A program made the position numbers and the translations under genes. A DNA stretch of 21,157 nucleotides from Parachlorella kessleri (taxonomy: Eukaryota > Chlorophyta > Trebouxiophyceae > Chlorellales > Chlorellaceae). How positions within the stretch are numbered: position 1 is the first letter of the stretch; every line of letters starts with the position of its first letter. The notes beneath the pieces were generated by a model. The model was not told where the DNA came from. It saw only the letters and a list, made by a program, of their open reading frames with translations, and did no database searches. This document shows positions 19,860 through 21,157 of this stretch, in pieces. The stretch spans positions 1 through 21,157 of the forward strand of contig BBXU01000046.1 of the NCBI GenBank assembly GCA_001598975.1. Reading direction: 5' to 3'.

Positions 19860-20872
19860 TTAAGACGCCACCACACGTCGCCCTTGCCGCCTTTGCTTCC
19901 CTCCCTCCCCCTCCACCTGCGGCTGCTGCTGCTCCCCCTGCCCCACGCCTACGCCATCCGCCGCTGCTGCCGCCGCTGCAGCAGCTGTTGTGTCGGCAGC
20001 ACCCAGGGTCTCAAGCCGGGCCCCCAGATCCTGCTGTGCCTGCTGCGCTGCCAAGGCGGGTTCCATGTCGCCGGCGGGGGTGTCCCGCGGCGGCGGGGGT
20101 GGTGGCGCTTCCTTCTCTGCCTCGGCCTGCACCGCCATGACACGATCAACTGCAATCAACTGCACAACTCAACGTAGACTGAACCTCTGACCCCAGGGAG
20201 TTCCCATATCGTGTGCTTAACACAGGCTAAGGGCTGCGATGAGCAGCACTGGCCAGAGTGTGCCGACAAGGCAAGCACAGAGGAGGGCCCAACGCACCAC
20301 TGCGTCGGGGTTGCCCTCAAAGCCCCTGCGGAACTTGTCGATGTTGCGCAGCTCCTGCAATGCAAACAGGAAGGAAATTCTAGAAACAGAATAACATTCC
20401 GCAGGTGCTCCAAGGAACTAGTGGCTCGGTGACAGCCGGCCTTGGGGAACCCCCCACCCCCACCACCCCCCACACACACCCCTTCTCTAAATCCAGCCTC
20501 AGCCCAACTGGCACCTCAACACTCGAGCAAGCAGGCAGGCAGGTAAGCACGGCCCCCCAAGCAGCGGCCCTTGAGCACAAGCTGGCACAAGTTGGTCGTG
20601 CAGCCCATCCAGGGAATGACACATTCCCTTGCCTGCCACGTCCATGCACGCCTCACTCAGCACTAGGACATCCCCTCCACAGCAGCGCCACAGGAGCTCA
20701 CCACCGACCCCCAGCTAAGCAAGCCACAGCACGGCACAGCACAGCACGGGCGCACCTGGCTGCTGAAGGGCCTCTTCCCCAGCAGCTTCTCCAGCTCATC
20801 TCCGTTCAGCACCTCCTTCTCAAGCAGCGCCTGGGCCATGGCCTCTACCAGGCTCTTCTTCTCCGTCAGCAG
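19860..20872 (-). CDS. FtsH-type AAA metalloprotease, C-terminal exons (m-AAA-like), 5' part outside window
   Basis: Three minus-strand exons are supported: 20756-20872 (39 codons), 20298-20354 (19 codons) and 19860-20126 (88 codons plus stop), with GT-AG borders and phase 0 joins. The first reads LLTEKKSLVEAMAQALLEKE then VLNGDELEKLLGKRPF, the end of the protease domain of FtsH family members. The LLG.RPF ending followed by a short charged block (LRNIDKFRRGFEGN) fits the mitochondrial m-AAA type (plant FTSH3/FTSH10, yeast Yta10/12), which degrade misfolded inner-membrane proteins. The final exon is a low-complexity tail: a run of six Pro, a run of nine Ala, and Gln/Gly-rich sequence ending in basic residues. 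The AAA domain and the HEXXH zinc site lie outside the window, so activity cannot be judged. The join into the last exon is the least certain; an alternative acceptor a few bases upstream exists in another phase. Confidence 0.82.
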
Positions 20873-21157
20873 CTGCAGGTAGTAGTAGAAGGGGGGCACA
20901 TGTGAGGAGCAATCTAACAGCAGGCACCTGCATCGATAGCTTGTTCTTCTTTCCCCAGAAGCAGTAACAGCAGCCGTCGGAGAGAGGCGGGGGGGAGGAG
21001 GGAACAGCGGACCGCTGCTGCAGGTCAAACCCAGGACGCGGAGGCAGCAGCTTCGCTTTGGGCTGTGCGAGGTGTCTGTCACGGGCAATAGAACGGCGCA
21101 AACACGCAGCAACTCAACCAGGGAACCTGTGCGGGTGTGGGGTGGGGTGGGAGGGCG
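20873..21157 (-). other. Probable intron of the FtsH-type gene
   Basis: Upstream of the first visible exon the minus strand shows a pyrimidine-rich CCCCCCTTCTACTACTACCTGCAG acceptor region. I see no further FtsH motif up to the window edge. Open frames here carry no family features, so this is read as intron, with the remaining exons beyond 21157. Confidence 0.5.

Noticed and set aside
19778..20177. Plus-strand Pro/Leu-rich open frames at the right end
   Set aside because: They are the complement of the low-complexity tail of the protease gene; the minus-strand frame continues an FtsH-type protein.
20820..21101. 93-codon minus-strand open frame as the start of the protease gene
   Set aside because: It shows no FtsH or targeting features and lies where an intron is expected; only the part from 20872 downward matches the family, and in another frame.

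Overview
This window looks like nuclear DNA of a green alga, most likely a chlorophycean (volvocalean-type) species. Every gene found is split by many short GT-AG introns. The proteins are eukaryotic (cytosolic uL14, mitochondrial OXA1, an m-AAA protease tail, plant-type sterol C5-desaturases). The DNA is moderately GC-rich by eye, and TGTAA, the usual chlorophycean poly(A) signal, lies just after the uL14 gene. The species cannot be fixed from the sequence; a Haematococcus-like alga is only a guess.

Layout. A CA/CG microsatellite opens the window (1-77). A sulfotransferase gene runs on the minus strand (312-2358) and continues past position 1. It shares a 364-bp divergent spacer with a plus-strand WD40-repeat gene (2723-6041). 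That gene converges on a minus-strand OXA1/YidC/Alb3-family insertase gene (6580-9367). OXA1 in turn shares a 465-bp divergent spacer with the uL14 (RPL23) gene (9833-11370, plus). Next come two tandem plus-strand copies of a Delta7-sterol C5(6)-desaturase gene (12086-14595 and 16499-18742), separated by about 1.9 kb without a recognisable gene. The right end holds the last three coding exons of a minus-strand FtsH-type AAA metalloprotease (19860-20872), whose 5' part lies beyond the window.

How the genes relate. I see no operon-like or pathway cluster. OXA1 and the m-AAA protease both act at the mitochondrial inner membrane, but they are about 10 kb apart with unrelated genes between them. 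The real local unit is the desaturase pair. The copies align along their whole conserved core and share all three histidine boxes, but copy 1 has two introns that copy 2 lacks. Their last exons share a 58-bp stretch with no mismatch, inside otherwise diverged DNA.

The exon models were built by hand from splice consensus, reading phase and family motifs. Phases close for all models except one OXA1 junction. No previously undescribed system was found. The best leads are the desaturase pair, a 24-nt micro-exon carrying the sulfotransferase PAPS-binding motif, and the anomalous OXA1 junction.
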